Assembly: GCF_965222285.1 (NCBI RefSeq)
Contig: NZ_OZ244942.1
Span: forward strand, 1,860,001 to 1,924,000
DNA length: 64,000 nt
Direction: 5' to 3'
From: Tepidicaulis sp002389665
Lineage (GTDB): Bacteria > Pseudomonadota > Alphaproteobacteria > Parvibaculales > Parvibaculaceae
In this document: piece by piece, positions 43,774 to 53,740 of the stretch
Layout: each line of letters starts with the position of its first letter
How positions within the stretch are numbered: the first letter of the stretch is position 1
Notes under the pieces: model-generated
The model's database searches: none
The model's input: the letters and a program-made list of their open reading frames with translations, nothing else
What the model was told of the DNA's origin: nothing
Made by a program: the position numbers and the translations under genes

Positions 43774-44565
43774 TCAGATACCGTCGCCATCCGTGTTGCC
43801 AGGCAGGTGAATACCGCACTCGTCCTTGTCGAGCCCGGCCCAGCGCCCGTCCCGGTAGCTGCCGCCCTCTTTCACCCGGCTGGTGCAGGGCATGCACCCG
43901 ATGGAGGGATAGCCGTCCTTCACCAGGGGATGGCGGGGCAGCTTATGCTTGTCGAGATAGGCTTCCAGATCATCCAAGTCCCAAAGAGCCAGCGGGTTGA
44001 TCTTGAAGCGGGTGCCCTCACCCATCCGCACTTTTTCTTCCTCGATGGCGTGCATGGCAGCCCGCGTCGAGGTCTGGAAGCGCTTGCGCCCGGTGATCGA
44101 GGCGCGGAAGGGCTTCAGCCCCCGTTCCAGCGGCAGCACCTTGCGGATGAAGCAGCAATCGTCGGCATCGGTATTCCAAAGCACGCCGTCCGGGTCCTTG
44201 GCGTTCAGATCGTCAGGATGAGGCCCGATGGCGCGCAGGTCCGTCAGGCCGAGCTTGTCCTGCAGCCGGTCGCGGTAGCGCAGCGTCTCGCCGAAGAGCT
44301 TGCCGGTATTGAGAAAGAGCACCGGCGTTGTCGGGTCAATCTGCGAGATCATGTGAAGCAGCACGGCGGATTCCGCCCCGAAGGAAGAAACCGCAGCGAT
44401 CTCGCCCGGGAACTCGTCCTTGATGAGCGCCTCCAAAAGCGGCGCGCCGGTCAGGCCTTCATATTTCTCCCGGAGCCGGAGCAATTCGGAAGACGTGACA
44501 TTTTCGCTATCCATGGCCGCGGCGCGGCGGTCGACGGTCTGCGTCTGCGCTGTTGCTAGCGTCAT
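43774..44565 (-). CDS. cysH: Assimilatory adenylyl-sulfate (APS) reductase
   Basis: This 263-residue thioredoxin- or glutathione-dependent reductase forms sulfite from activated sulfate. The two cysteine pairs CC (137-138, in DDCCFIRKV) and CxxC (224 and 227, in GCMPC) bind a [4Fe-4S] cluster, which assigns it to the APS-reducing type rather than the PAPS type. The catalytic Cys is in DECGIH (Cys250). The ATG at 44565 overlaps the cysG stop (ATGA), so translation is coupled; the ATG at 44574 is an alternative start. No sulfite reductase gene (cysI) adjoins it here, unlike many alphaproteobacterial cys operons. Confidence 0.92.
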   Translation of the reverse strand: MTLATAQTQTVDRRAAAMDSENVTSSELLRLREKYEGLTGAPLLEALIKDEFPGEIAAVSSFGAESAVLLHMISQIDPTTPVLFLNTGKLFGETLRYRDRLQDKLGLTDLRAIGPHPDDLNAKDPDGVLWNTDADDCCFIRKVLPLERGLKPFRASITGRKRFQTSTRAAMHAIEEEKVRMGEGTRFKINPLALWDLDDLEAYLDKHKLPRHPLVKDGYPSIGCMPCTSRVKEGGSYRDGRWAGLDKDECGIHLPGNTDGDGI

Positions 44566-45110
44566 TTGAGCCATCCTTTATCTTCAATGAAGCGTTCTGT
44601 TTTCGCGCTGACCTGGGGGAGCGAGAGTCCTTCGGCGCGCCATTTCAGGCGCTGCGCGGCCACTTCGTCCAACCGGTCCGCCCATTCCGGGCCGAAAATT
44701 CTCTCCAAATAGCGCCTGATGAAGCGGGCCATGCCGGGCGCCTTGCCGCCCGTCAGGATCGCCAGGATCAGGTCGCCCCGCCGCACCAGGGCCGGCACAT
44801 GAAAATCGCAAAGGTCGCGCTCGTCTTCCACATTGACGAGAGCGCCTGCTTTGCGCGCCACTGCGGCGAGACGCTCGCCTTCGGCGCGGGGCAGCCCCGC
44901 CACGAACACCACCCGGGCGGCCTTAACGGCTTCCAAGTCCGCTTCAGGGCTCTCAGCAGCCTCTGCCAGCGGGCCTTCCGCCTCGGCGCTGAAGACCCGC
45001 AGCTTACCGGCGCCGCCCGCCTTCAAAAGCGCCAGACGCTTTTCCCCCGCCTCACCGGCAGCAACCAGCACGGTCGGGCATAGATCCAAGTCAAGGCTGA
45101 TGGGCAGCAT
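44562..45110 (-). CDS. Precorrin-2 dehydrogenase/sirohydrochlorin ferrochelatase-like protein (CysG N-terminal type)
   Basis: This 182-residue stand-alone protein corresponds to the N-terminal half of CysG (Met8p-like), which oxidises precorrin-2 with NAD+ and inserts iron to make siroheme, the cofactor of sulfite and nitrite reductases. The N-terminal strand opens MLPISLDLDLCPTVLVAAGEA, where typical proteins have a GGG-like NAD loop; here this reads AAGEAGEKR, so binding may be altered. VNVEDERDLCDFHVPALVRRGDLILAI corresponds to the conserved (VN..D)...(F.P)...G segment. No methyltransferase domain is attached. It is first in the operon with cysH, under a possible operator at 45211. Confidence 0.82.
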   Translation of the reverse strand: MLPISLDLDLCPTVLVAAGEAGEKRLALLKAGGAGKLRVFSAEAEGPLAEAAESPEADLEAVKAARVVFVAGLPRAEGERLAAVARKAGALVNVEDERDLCDFHVPALVRRGDLILAILTGGKAPGMARFIRRYLERIFGPEWADRLDEVAAQRLKWRAEGLSLPQVSAKTERFIEDKGWLK

Positions 45111-45210
45111 CGCGGCTATCCTGTGCCATCATGAAAGCCCTGTCGCTTCCATTGCACAATCAGATAAGCTGTTTTCCCGAATAATTCAATATTTGAAAGT
45201 AGAATAGAAA

Positions 45211-45235
45211 ATATAACACTTATAATGTGTTATAT
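45211..45235. promoter_or_regulatory. Perfect 9-bp inverted repeat upstream of cysG-cysH
   Basis: ATATAACAC (45211-45219) is mirrored by GTGTTATAT (45227-45235) across seven bases in a strongly AT-rich island (about 45180-45240) about 100 bp before the cysG start. The 25-bp dyad has the size of a dimeric repressor or activator site. Which regulator binds is unknown. Confidence 0.4.
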
Positions 45236-45298
45236 ATGAGGCAGCGAGACCGCCCTCATGCACAACAGGGGCGTTTTCGAAAGAATTATCGGGTAGGT

Positions 45299-45568
45299 TT
45301 AAGCGATGGATTCGAAATTGCGGATTTTGTCGGTAATCGACACGGCAATCTTGTCTCCCTGAACCACAATCTCCCCGCGCGCGATGGGGATATTATTGGC
45401 CAGGACCCAGATTTCTTCATCCTGCTGGGCGTCGAGCTCGATAACGGCGCCGCGGCCCATTTTCAAAAGCTGGTGGATAGGCATACGGGAACGGCCAAGG
45501 ACCACCGAAATCTCGATATGGACCTTGTTAATCGCTGTGACGCTTTCCATAACTTCTAATGCACTCAT
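45299..45568 (-). CDS. fliN: Flagellar motor switch protein FliN, isolated gene
   Basis: This 89-residue protein has the SpoA/FliN fold pattern: VHIEISVVLGRSRMPIHQLLKMGRGAVIELD followed by EIWVLANNIPIARGEIVVQGDKIAVSITDKI. Together with FliM and FliG, FliN forms the C-ring that controls flagellar rotation. The ATG at 45568 has CAGGAG upstream; an in-frame ATG at 45601 would overlap the divergent lipB. It lacks the N-terminal extension of many FliN proteins. No other flagellar gene is in the window, so it is separate from the flagellar cluster. A type III secretion homologue cannot be excluded. Confidence 0.85.
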   Translation of the reverse strand: MSALEVMESVTAINKVHIEISVVLGRSRMPIHQLLKMGRGAVIELDAQQDEEIWVLANNIPIARGEIVVQGDKIAVSITDKIRNFESIA

Positions 45569-45615
45569 AAGACAGCTCCTGAACCTGCCCCAGAATTTCA
45601 TGCCGCGGTTGCCAC

Positions 45616-46338
45616 ATGGTTAATCCAGCCTCTCCAAATCCGGATTCTTTTGCCCCCTCACCCCTTCTTGAAGGGCCGGAATGGAAGATTTCCGATGCCC
45701 CCGTCCCTTATGAGGAGGCGGTGCGCTTTATGGAGGCGCGCGCGGCGGCCATTGCCGAGGGAGAGGCGGGCGAGCTTGTCTGGCTGCTGGAGCATCCCCC
45801 GCTCTATACGGCAGGCACGAGCGCGGACCCGGCGGACCTTCTCACCCCCGAGCGCTTTCCCGTCTATGAGACGGGCCGGGGCGGTCAATACACCTATCAC
45901 GGGCCCGGCCAGCGGGTTGCCTATGTGCTGCTCGATCTGAAGCGGCGCAAGCCGGATGTGCGGGCCTTCGTCGAGGATCTCGAGCGCTGGCTGATCGCGG
46001 CGCTCGCCGAATTCAACGTCAAAGGCGAAGTGCGCGACGGGCGGGTTGGCGTCTGGGTAGCACGCCCGCAGCTCGGAGCGGGTCGGGAGGACAAGATCGC
46101 GGCTATCGGCATCCGCCTGCGCAAATGGGTGTCCTTCCACGGCATCAGCCTGAATGTCGATCCCGAACTCGACCATTTCAGCGGCATCGTGCCTTGCGGC
46201 ATTTCAGAACACGGGGTGACGAGCCTTGTCGATCTCGGCCTGCCCGTTTCCATGCCGGAAGTGGACAGCGTGCTGAAAAAGACCTTTGCCGAAGTGATCG
46301 GCCCGCCGCTTCTGGCCAAACGGGAACCAGAGACTTAA
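45616..46338 (+). CDS. lipB: Octanoyl-[ACP]-protein N-octanoyltransferase LipB
   Basis: This 240-residue enzyme transfers octanoate from ACP to lipoyl domains. The catalytic pair is Cys194 (IVPCGISEHG) and Lys160 (EDKIAAIGIR). The YTYHGPGQRVAYVLLDLKR and FHGISLNVDPELDHF motifs are conserved. It supports pyruvate and 2-oxoglutarate dehydrogenase complexes and the glycine cleavage system. It is divergent from fliN, and its end lies four bases from the convergent membrane-protein gene. Confidence 0.95.
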   Translation: MVNPASPNPDSFAPSPLLEGPEWKISDAPVPYEEAVRFMEARAAAIAEGEAGELVWLLEHPPLYTAGTSADPADLLTPERFPVYETGRGGQYTYHGPGQRVAYVLLDLKRRKPDVRAFVEDLERWLIAALAEFNVKGEVRDGRVGVWVARPQLGAGREDKIAAIGIRLRKWVSFHGISLNVDPELDHFSGIVPCGISEHGVTSLVDLGLPVSMPEVDSVLKKTFAEVIGPPLLAKREPET

Positions 46339-46342
46339 AGCC

Positions 46343-47311
46343 TTAAAGCAGATAGCGCGAGCGCCCGGCCATCAGCACCGCGCCGACACCCACGCTGACC
46401 GCCGCGAACCAGAGCACGCCGCCGATCAATGGCAGGCCCGCGACGCCCCACAGAATAAGCGCGCCGAGCACCACCGCCAGAATGCGCCGGTGGCGGCCAA
46501 GATCGATGTTGAAAGCGCCAACAACCCCGGCGCCCACCAGATGGATAGACATGACCATGCCGAGCGCCAGGCCCGCCACGTATAGCAGCAGCAGAATGAA
46601 GGCGAGCGGAATGCCGACCACGGTAAGCGCGGCGAAAATCGCAAGCAGCGGCAGGCCGAGCAGCCAGCCGACCCCGTAGGCCACGGCTTGTGCCGGGGTG
46701 GCCCGGCCGACATCCTGCACCGCGCTCGTCCAGCCTGGGGCGACCAGCGCCAGAATGGCGGCAAGGAAACCGAGAAAGACGGCGGAGGAAAAATTGAGGC
46801 GGAAGATGTAATTCACCCCGCTCTCGCCTTCCGGCGCGCGGCGCTCGAAGGAAATGGGGCTATCCAGAATCTGCGCGGAAATATCCCCGCCGATGAAAGC
46901 TTCGGGATCGATATCGGGCTCGGAGGTCACGAAGAAGGAAAGATCGCCGGCAATATCCGCATCCGCTGCGATTTCGAGCTTATCCGCCCAGACCGAGACA
47001 TTGCCCGCAACGGGCCCGTTGATCAGCACCCGCGGCGCCCGCGCCTCCAGATTGCCGCCGATCCGCCCGTCGATCACCGCAACGCGGCCCGCCAGAAACA
47101 CATCGCCCGTCACCTCGGTGTCGTTGCCGAGCACGATCCGGTCGCCGAGCGCGGTAAGCACGCCGTCCACATCTTCCGATAGCGCGACATCCTTGCCGGT
47201 CATGTAAAGCCGCTCGCCCGAGCGCCATTCCATGCCCTCATTCGCCGCGGCAGGCGCAGCTGCTGCGCAGAAGGACAGAAGGAAGAAAAAAGCCGAAACC
47301 CAGCGCTGCAT
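46343..47311 (-). CDS. Bactofilin-like beta-helix plus membrane domain protein
   Basis: This 322-residue protein has a signal peptide (about 1-23, ending APAAANEG). A repetitive short-strand region follows (about 40-135): VLTALGDRIVLGNDTEVTGD, VFLAGRVAVIDGRIGGN and VLINGPVAGNVSVWADKLE. This periodicity resembles bactofilin-type right-handed beta-helices. The C-terminal half (about 170-320) contains four or five strongly hydrophobic helices. The signal peptide would place the beta-helix outside the cytoplasm, unlike true bactofilins. Similar 'polymer-forming' membrane proteins are annotated in other bacteria without known function. Confidence 0.65.
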   Translation of the reverse strand: MQRWVSAFFFLLSFCAAAAPAAANEGMEWRSGERLYMTGKDVALSEDVDGVLTALGDRIVLGNDTEVTGDVFLAGRVAVIDGRIGGNLEARAPRVLINGPVAGNVSVWADKLEIAADADIAGDLSFFVTSEPDIDPEAFIGGDISAQILDSPISFERRAPEGESGVNYIFRLNFSSAVFLGFLAAILALVAPGWTSAVQDVGRATPAQAVAYGVGWLLGLPLLAIFAALTVVGIPLAFILLLLYVAGLALGMVMSIHLVGAGVVGAFNIDLGRHRRILAVVLGALILWGVAGLPLIGGVLWFAAVSVGVGAVLMAGRSRYLL

Positions 47312-47368
47312 ATTCCCAGACCTGCAAAGAGAGCCGGTAAGACCGGAAAGAGTGAACCTGCCGCCAGT

Positions 47369-48451
47369 CTAGTCGGTCAGGCAGGCCGGGTCGAATTCAT
47401 ATCGCCCGGCAAGCCAATCGAGGATTTCCTTGCCAAGCGCCGTGCCCTCGAAAGGCACATAGCGCGCGGACATGGCCGGTGCATCGAGCTTGTCCAAGCC
47501 CTGACGCTGAAAAACCTCAAGATCGGCGATGAGAAGCCGCCCAAGGCTCTCCCCGGCTTCGGCAAGGGCCGCCCGCTCGAAAGCGGCGCGCGGATCGTAC
47601 GCCTCCCCCAGCCGGTAGCTTTCCTCCAGCGTGCGCAAAGGAATGCGCGAGGCAGCGGGCTGGTTCATCGGGTTGACCGCATGGCCGGCAAGTAAGGGGC
47701 CGAGCGCGCCGGGCCTGCCGGTAAAGGCATCCAGATGCAAAAAGCGCGACATGCGCGCGCCGTCATTGACCGGATAATTGTCCCAGAGGAAAGGTTTGCG
47801 GGAGAAGATCTCCGTCACTTCCTCGATATGGGTATTCGTAAACTCGGGCGCGCAGACCTTCGGCCCCGTCCAGAACACATCGAAAGCCGGATCGAGATCC
47901 CGCCCCAGATCCTGCATATAATTTTCCGGCATGGCGCCGAAGACTTTTTCAAGGATCGGATCGAAAGAGTAATAGCTCGGGCACATGATGAAGCGGCTGG
48001 CCGTGCTCAGCGCCGCAATCTCATCCGTCAGTTTCGCTTGCAGGCCCGCAAGTCCCGGCACATCGCCCTTCATATCATCGAAGAGAATGCAAAGAATGTC
48101 GGGGCCGATAGCATTGATCTCGTCCATCTTGCGCTTCAGCGCCGCGCGCGCTTCCGCCGTATCGTCGAGATAAAATTCGAACGGGCTAAAGCCGATGCCG
48201 AAGGAAAGTCCTTCGGCCTTATAGGCCGCGGCAAGGCCGATGAGCGCTTCATGCTGGGCCGCCGGCCAGGGCGACTGCCAGCTTTTACGCAAAAACGTGT
48301 CGCCCTTCGGCGCATAGATATAAAAGCAAAAGCCGCGCTCCTTCAGGAACGCGGCATATGCATGGCGGTCTTCCCAGCTCCACTCCCGGCCGTAAAAGCC
48401 TTCGATGAGCCCGGCGGGGCAACGATCCTCGTTCATTGCACCCGCGCTCAT
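47369..48451 (-). CDS. GH84 beta-N-acetylglucosaminidase (O-GlcNAcase-like)
   Basis: This 360-residue enzyme matches glycoside hydrolase family 84: AGLIEGFYGREWSWEDR near the start, FYIYAPKGDTFLR, the catalytic Asp pair Asp125-Asp126 in ILFDDMKGD, FWTGPKV, and WDNYPVNDG. Family members remove N-acetylglucosamine by substrate-assisted catalysis; an alphaproteobacterial homologue (Oceanicola granulosus) has been used as a model of human OGA. There is no signal peptide, so it should act in the cytoplasm. The ATG at 48451 follows AGGGG, which lies in the pccA stop region, seven bases away; ATGs at 48487 and 48436 are alternatives. It lies downstream of pccBA in the same direction. Confidence 0.88.
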   Translation of the reverse strand: MSAGAMNEDRCPAGLIEGFYGREWSWEDRHAYAAFLKERGFCFYIYAPKGDTFLRKSWQSPWPAAQHEALIGLAAAYKAEGLSFGIGFSPFEFYLDDTAEARAALKRKMDEINAIGPDILCILFDDMKGDVPGLAGLQAKLTDEIAALSTASRFIMCPSYYSFDPILEKVFGAMPENYMQDLGRDLDPAFDVFWTGPKVCAPEFTNTHIEEVTEIFSRKPFLWDNYPVNDGARMSRFLHLDAFTGRPGALGPLLAGHAVNPMNQPAASRIPLRTLEESYRLGEAYDPRAAFERAALAEAGESLGRLLIADLEVFQRQGLDKLDAPAMSARYVPFEGTALGKEILDWLAGRYEFDPACLTD

Positions 48452-48458
48452 GAGACCC

Positions 48459-50480
<2,022 letters not shown>

Positions 50481-50489
50481 GACGCCCCC

Positions 50490-52022
50490 TTACAACGGCA
50501 AATTGTCGTGTTTTTTCCAGGGATTTTCGAGCTCCTTGTCGCGCAGCAGCGCCAGAGCCCGGGCCACCCTGGCCCGTGTGCCGTGAGGCATGATCACATC
50601 GTCGATATAGCCGCGCTCGGCTGCGACGAACGGGTTGAGGAAGCGGTCTTCATAGGCCTTGGTATGCGCCTCGATCTTTTCCGGATCGCCAAGGTCCTGG
50701 CGGTGAATGATCTCCACCGCCCCTTTGGCGCCCATCACCGCGATCTGCGCCGTCGGCCAGGCATAGTTGATGTCGCCGCGCAGATGCTTGGAGGACATCA
50801 CGTCATAGGCCCCGCCATAGGCTTTCCGGGTAATCACCGTCACCTTGGGAACGGTCGCTTCGGTATAAGCAAAGAGCAGCTTGGCGCCGTGCTTGATCAG
50901 CCCTCCATATTCCTGCGCCGTGCCCGGCAGGAAGCCCGGCACATCGACGAAGGTGACGATCGGAATCTCGAAACAATCGCAGAAGCGCACGAACCGCGCC
51001 GCCTTGCGGCTTGCATCGGAGTCAAGCACGCCCGCCAGCACCATGGGCTGGTTGGCGACGATGCCGACCGTGCGCCCTTCGATGCGCCCGAAACCGGTAA
51101 TGATGTTCTTGGCGAAGTTTTCCTGCAGCTCGAAGAAGTCACCCTCATCCACCGTCTTCAGCACCAGCTCCTTCATGTCATAGGGCATGTTGGGATTGTG
51201 CGGGATGAGCGTGTCGAGCGAGGGTTCCTCGCGGTTCGGATCGTCGAAGAAAGGACGCTCCGGCACGCCGGACACGTTGGAAAGCGGCAGGAAGTCGATC
51301 AGCCGGCGCAGCTGCGTCATGGCGATCACGTCATTGTCGAAAGCCCCGTCGGCGACGGAAGATTTCGTCGTGTGGATCGAAGCACCGCCCAGCTCTTCGG
51401 CCGTCACGGTCTCATTCGTCACGGTCTTCACCACATCCGGGCCCGTCACGAACATGTAAGACGTATCGCGCACCATGAAGATGAAGTCGGTCATGGCGGG
51501 TGAGTAAACGTCGCCGCCCGCGCACGGGCCCATGATCACGGAAATCTGCGGCACGACGCCCGAAGCCATAACGTTCCGTGTGAAGACTTCCCCGTAACCG
51601 CCCAGCGCATCGACGCCTTCTTGAATGCGCGCGCCGCCCGCATCGAAAAGGCCGATCACCGGCGCGCCGGTGCGGATCGCCATGTCCTGAACCTTGGTGA
51701 TTTTCTTGGCATGGGTACGGGAGAGTGAGCCGCCGAAAACGGTAAAGTCCTTGGCAAAGATATAGACCTTGCGCCCGTTCACCGTGCCCCAGCCGGTCAC
51801 CACGCCATCACCCGGGAATTTGGTCTTTTCCATCCCGAATTCGTGGCAATCATGTTCGACGAACATGTCGAACTCTTCAAAAGAGCCTTCGTCGAGGAAC
51901 AGTTCGATACGCTCGCGGGCGGTCAGTTTGCCCTTTGTGTGCTGCGCATCGATGCGGCGTTGCCCCCCGCCCATCCGGGCGTTCTGACGCCGCTCTTCCA
52001 ACTGGCGGACGATTTCTTTCAT
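50490..52022 (-). CDS. pccB: Propionyl-CoA carboxylase, carboxyltransferase beta subunit
   Basis: This 510-residue carboxyltransferase has the PccB pattern: KGKLTARERIELFLDEGSFEE near the N terminus, MGPCAGGDVYSPAMTDFIFMV, DLGGASIHTTKS-type segment, and GFLPGTAQEYGGLIKHGAKL. It transfers carboxyl from biotin to propionyl-CoA. The ATG at 52022 has AGGTGAGGGG about five bases upstream. It heads the pccB-pccA-GH84 unit. A 213-bp region separates it from the ATP12 gene and should hold its promoter. Confidence 0.94.
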   Translation of the reverse strand: MKEIVRQLEERRQNARMGGGQRRIDAQHTKGKLTARERIELFLDEGSFEEFDMFVEHDCHEFGMEKTKFPGDGVVTGWGTVNGRKVYIFAKDFTVFGGSLSRTHAKKITKVQDMAIRTGAPVIGLFDAGGARIQEGVDALGGYGEVFTRNVMASGVVPQISVIMGPCAGGDVYSPAMTDFIFMVRDTSYMFVTGPDVVKTVTNETVTAEELGGASIHTTKSSVADGAFDNDVIAMTQLRRLIDFLPLSNVSGVPERPFFDDPNREEPSLDTLIPHNPNMPYDMKELVLKTVDEGDFFELQENFAKNIITGFGRIEGRTVGIVANQPMVLAGVLDSDASRKAARFVRFCDCFEIPIVTFVDVPGFLPGTAQEYGGLIKHGAKLLFAYTEATVPKVTVITRKAYGGAYDVMSSKHLRGDINYAWPTAQIAVMGAKGAVEIIHRQDLGDPEKIEAHTKAYEDRFLNPFVAAERGYIDDVIMPHGTRARVARALALLRDKELENPWKKHDNLPL

Positions 52023-52235
52023 GGCGTCCCCTCACCTTGTTACTTTGCGTTTTGAGGCCGTTTTCAGACAGGCGGCGAACCCGCCCTTGCGATACCCTAA
52101 AAGCCGGGAAAAGCTGAAAATTTGGCGCCTTGAATAGCACCCGCGCCGGGCAATGACCACCCGCTTCTTGCCTTTCTGCACCCGCTCCCGCGCAAGCTGG
52201 CGGTGACGTTGCGGCAATCTCTCCAGCCTAGGCGC

Positions 52236-53015
52236 TTAGCGTCCCATAAGCGCGAGGAATCGCCCCGCCGCCTCGATAGCGCCGCGCCGGGCCACCAGCC
52301 TGTCCCGCGCTTCTGCGTCCTCGCCCCATTGCTCGGCCTGGAAGGCTTCATCGAGATGGGCGGCCTCATAAGCAGTCTCCGGCGTGATATGACCGCGATG
52401 GACCGCCAGCGCGATGATCAACGAGCCGGTAAGCGCGGTCAGGCTGGAAAAGCCGCTCAGCTCGAAATCGTCCATCCCTTCGACGGGGCCCCGAAGACGC
52501 GCCAAATGCGAGGCATCCTGTTCGAGCGGCAGCACGCTCGCAGTTATGGCAAGCCGCGCGCCAAAACTTTCCTCCGCCCAATCGAGCAGCGGCTGCCACT
52601 GCGCCGCCTGCCGCTCGGCCAAGGCTTCGGGAAAATCCGCCCGGTAACACAGGAGGTCCGTGCCCGCGAAATTCATTACTTCGTCGATCACTGCCGCCCG
52701 CTGCGCCGAAATCCGGTCGATGGCGGTATTGGCAAGCTTGGTGAGCGGCATGGAGAAGGTGTCGATATGTTCCTTCTGCGCGTCCCATTCACCGGCAATC
52801 GCCCGGCCAAGCGGTTCGGCGGGCACGCGCAGCACGGCTTTGGCCGGCGTCTTCACCACCCGCCCGTCCAGGGTGATGGCAAAACCGCCTTCCTCTTCGC
52901 GGATATTCACATCCTTGTAGAAGCGTTTGGGCTTCGGCGCTTTGGCGTCCTTGCCCGGATGCGGCTTGAAACGGTCTGCGGCAAGGTTCCGGCCCAATTC
53001 ATCATCAATGCTCAT
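52236..53015 (-). CDS. ATP12-family chaperone
   Basis: This 259-residue protein of the ATP12 family is recognised by KRFYKDVNI near the N terminus, ITLDGRVVKTPAKAVLRVPAEPL, and FSMPLTKLANTAIDRI with NFAGTDLLCYRA. In mitochondria Atp12 binds the F1 alpha subunit before assembly, and alphaproteobacterial homologues are thought to do the same. The start overlaps the HAD hydrolase stop by four bases (ATGA), so it is the last gene of a chain of five translationally coupled genes. No ATP synthase gene is nearby. Confidence 0.9.
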   Translation of the reverse strand: MSIDDELGRNLAADRFKPHPGKDAKAPKPKRFYKDVNIREEEGGFAITLDGRVVKTPAKAVLRVPAEPLGRAIAGEWDAQKEHIDTFSMPLTKLANTAIDRISAQRAAVIDEVMNFAGTDLLCYRADFPEALAERQAAQWQPLLDWAEESFGARLAITASVLPLEQDASHLARLRGPVEGMDDFELSGFSSLTALTGSLIIALAVHRGHITPETAYEAAHLDEAFQAEQWGEDAEARDRLVARRGAIEAAGRFLALMGR

Positions 53016-53740
53016 TCCGCCGCCTCTTTACCGTTCGGGGCTTTGCCTTGCGCCTTACTCTGCCACTCCGTCCAAAGCGTGCCGAGCGCCTCTTCCGTTT
53101 CGCCGAAATGCTGCAAAATGAGCCGCGCGCCGCTGGCGCTGAGCGCGGTCGGCTCATGATAGCCCCAGGCAACGCCAAGCCCGTGTGCGCCCGCGCTCCG
53201 CGCCATCAGCATATCATAGCTGGTGTCACCGATAACGACCGTGTGGTCCGCCCGGGCACCGGTTTCGCCGAGCGCCCGCTCGATCATGCCCGGATGGGGT
53301 TTGGAAGGCGCATCGTCGGCGGTTTGCAGCGTGATGAAATAATCGGACAGTTCATGCAGCGCCAGAATGTTGCGCAGGCCCTTTTGCGATTTGCCCGTCA
53401 CGATGCCGAGCAGCACATTTTCTTCGTTCCGCAGCCAGTCCAGCGCCTCCTGCGCGCCTTCGAACAAAGGTTCGTGCAGATCGGGCCGCCCGCGCAGGGT
53501 CGTGAACGCATCGCGGTAAGCCTCCGTTACCCGCATCAAGGTCGCAGGGTCCGTTTCCGGCAAAAGCGCGGCAATGGCGTTTTCAAGCGAAAGGCCCACA
53601 ATGGACAGCACTTCCCCGCGGGGCAGCAGTTCCAGGCCGTTTTGCGTGAAGGCCTCGTTCATCGCCGCGACAATCATATGCTGGCTGTCGACAAGCGTGC
53701 CGTCGCAGTCAAAGAGCACGAGTTTCAGCTCTCCGCTCAT
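53012..53740 (-). CDS. HAD-IA hydrolase (phosphoglycolate phosphatase-like)
   Basis: This 242-residue protein has motif I LVLFDCDGTLVDS, motif II GIVTGKS with a following Lys, and motif IV VVIGDTSYDMLMARSAGA. It belongs to the HAD-IA phosphatase group (Gph/PGMB) with a C1 cap domain in residues 20-95. Phosphoglycolate is the usual guess, but specificity is not readable. It overlaps the pseudouridine synthase stop and the ATP12-family start by four bases each, so it is tightly coupled to both. In other alphaproteobacteria the HAD, RluC and ATP12 genes also occur together, so the cluster is likely ancestral. Confidence 0.88.
   Translation of the reverse strand: MSGELKLVLFDCDGTLVDSQHMIVAAMNEAFTQNGLELLPRGEVLSIVGLSLENAIAALLPETDPATLMRVTEAYRDAFTTLRGRPDLHEPLFEGAQEALDWLRNEENVLLGIVTGKSQKGLRNILALHELSDYFITLQTADDAPSKPHPGMIERALGETGARADHTVVIGDTSYDMLMARSAGAHGLGVAWGYHEPTALSASGARLILQHFGETEEALGTLWTEWQSKAQGKAPNGKEAAE

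Noticed and set aside
45569..45623. TTAACCAT-like motif at the lipB start as a CtrA half-site for fliN
   Set aside because: A single eight-base match inside the lipB coding start, with no partner half-site, is within chance expectation.
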